From Bacteroidales bacterium (GTDB lineage: Bacteria > Bacteroidota > Bacteroidia > Bacteroidales > B39-G9), in the NCBI GenBank assembly GCA_023145555.1, contig JAGLDO010000130.1:1-6562 (forward strand): 6,562 nucleotides of DNA, read 5' to 3'. Position numbers and translations under genes: made by a program. This document shows positions 6,401-6,562 of the stretch, piece by piece. Within the stretch, counting starts at the first letter, position 1. Each line of letters opens with the position of its first letter. The notes under the pieces were generated by a model. The model was given only the letters and a program-made list of their open reading frames with translations. It was not told where the DNA came from and searched no databases.

Positions 6401-6562
6401 TAACTTATTTAATAATGAAACATAGCTCAACTTACCGGAAGAATCGGAAGCCATATAGCCAAATTCATTAAATGCTCCAACATAAATTGTATTGTTAGTA
6501 TCTATGGCAAGTGAACGAACATAAGAATGATTTGGTGTCGGGTATAATTTCCAATTTTCACC
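3425..6562 (-). CDS. SiaA-like SpoIIE/PP2C phosphatase with propeller and Y_Y_Y sensor (partial, 5' end missing)
   Basis: The frame runs open to the window edge, so the visible 1045 residues are the C-terminal part of a longer protein; an in-frame ATG at 6454 is internal, because the 36 residues before it continue a propeller blade (SYVRSLAID...NTIYVGAFNEFGY). Numbering from the first visible residue, two-component-regulator-type propeller repeats fill about 1-600 (for example VLSIYVDKNKNIWAALDNGI near 244 and SDSLGNLWLTSEFNGVYRI near 419). A Y_Y_Y domain follows at about 640-712 (YKYKLIGFDKKWSSW, LPSGEYNFLVKSQN), then one membrane helix at 718-739, a charged coiled coil at about 742-796, and a SpoIIE-type PP2C phosphatase domain at about 826-1043. 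Metal-binding motifs are SGDFYW (Asp833), DSTGHGVPGAFMS (Asp850), FSDGFQDQFGG (Asp981) and QIDDV (Asp1034, Asp1035). The propeller and Y_Y_Y should lie in the periplasm and the phosphatase in the cytoplasm. Convergence with siaB/siaC genes suggests it dephosphorylates the SiaC-like proteins. A signal peptide would lie outside the window. The substrate and ligand are inferred or unknown. Confidence 0.93.
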   Translation of the reverse strand, partial: GENWKLYPTPNHSYVRSLAIDTNNTIYVGAFNEFGYMASDSSGKLSYVSLLNKLDEKDKKFNDVWKICITTEGIFFLTVNKIYKFHNNEFKVIETKLLASTGFVASNRLFLIQEDKGLFQLDNDTIVRLPRTSDIYSDYIIPFCGNKILIKNSKGFYSYNLDLIEKKPKTKKYDDKDYPPSIIKKLNLKVENYIQKNGLYSFAKISDNLFVVGTMRGGLIIFDEKGDFVQLVNKKSGLQNNTVLSIYVDKNKNIWAALDNGISYLQINSPITRFTALNNIEGSILALTRYKNRTYFSTTHGIYYLPEFNLKNANKKYKILKVANTNFAFWDFIKINGRLLAGGSYGIVQIKDSIATEIEATNSIYSFGTSKKLTNYLFLGLTSGFMSFEIDTNNKDKNIKFINRHNFNEITNPIRNIASDSLGNLWLTSEFNGVYRIEFFSDDVTKYKISHYDTSDGLPQLDFNNVYKIKNNIGFATSKGFYKPIINNDTIEKQYKFIRDTSFQKSFDLIRVNQVEIDNKNKIWANTDYSFGSFQKDSNSKFIFNDTIFKKISSAYVFYLDTTDIIWIGSIGEELYRYDNNVKQNYHIPYRTLIREVKIASDSTIFYGNYYNDSIKKGKYFVKQSFKQPASLIPIIEHKYNSINFSFSSTFYENSKPRKYKYKLIGFDKKWSSWEEQTEKEYTNLPSGEYNFLVKSQNYYGVESCQASFKFIVLPPWYQTIYAYIFYVIISFFVLWRILKVNSKRLVAANLRLEEIVKQRTSEIRKQKEELLLNSEIIKSVNRELKKKNVLITDSLSYAKRIQDSTLPSQKLIKKYLPHSFVFFKPRDIVSGDFYWFSKQNKKEIIAVVDSTGHGVPGAFMSMIGNTLLNEIVINEKIQKPSLILEKLNLGIIKALNQEKKNDDVQNDGMNISICCIDKENKKIEIANADQMAYLIRKGEVITIDADIFSVGGNFSRKIDVSFTNKIFSYKDGDMLYLFSDGFQDQFGGNNNTKFMASNFKNILLDLSKAEINNQFQIISNTFHKWKGNTRQIDDVLVIGIRLNF

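Noticed and set aside
6452..6454. ATG as the start of the SpoIIE phosphatase gene
   Set aside because: The frame stays open for 36 more codons to the window edge and those residues complete a propeller blade, so the real start is outside the window.

Overview
The window is very AT-rich, with long A/T homopolymer runs, no Shine-Dalgarno-like sequences before its genes and protein families typical of Bacteroidota. A good match to the Bacteroidota promoter form (TTTG, about 20 nt, TAnnTTTG) precedes one gene. I infer an uncultured or little-studied Bacteroidota, and the sequence does not allow a finer placement.

Layout. Positions 1-220 hold no gene I can identify. They carry a long imperfect inverted repeat at 93-187 and two short hairpins. 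Positions 221-571 (minus) are the 3' remnant of a DegP/HtrA periplasmic serine protease: only the end of the protein, with its second PDZ domain, survives. Divergent from it is an intact diaminopimelate epimerase gene, dapF (684-1466, plus), for lysine and peptidoglycan precursor synthesis.

Positions 1554-6562 form a signalling module related to the Pseudomonas aeruginosa SiaA/SiaB/SiaC threonine-phosphorylation switch. On the plus strand, a putative promoter (1497-1528) drives a gene for a double-length SiaB-like kinase with two complete GHKL-like domains in one chain. It is followed by two paralogous SiaC-like (DUF1987) proteins of 123 residues each, both with Thr68 in the place of the known SiaC phosphosite. 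On the minus strand, meeting the second siaC tail-to-tail with a 4-nt overlap, is a SiaA-like SpoIIE/PP2C phosphatase. Its sensor is a predicted periplasmic beta-propeller plus a Y_Y_Y domain, then one membrane helix and a coiled coil. Its 5' end lies beyond position 6562.

Inferred logic: an extracytoplasmic signal read by the propeller would control the cytoplasmic phosphatase, which opposes the tandem kinase on two SiaC switch proteins. In Pseudomonas, unphosphorylated SiaC activates the diguanylate cyclase SiaD. No GGDEF protein is visible here, so the output of this version is unknown. The doubled kinase, doubled substrate and exchanged sensor are the most interesting points in the window.
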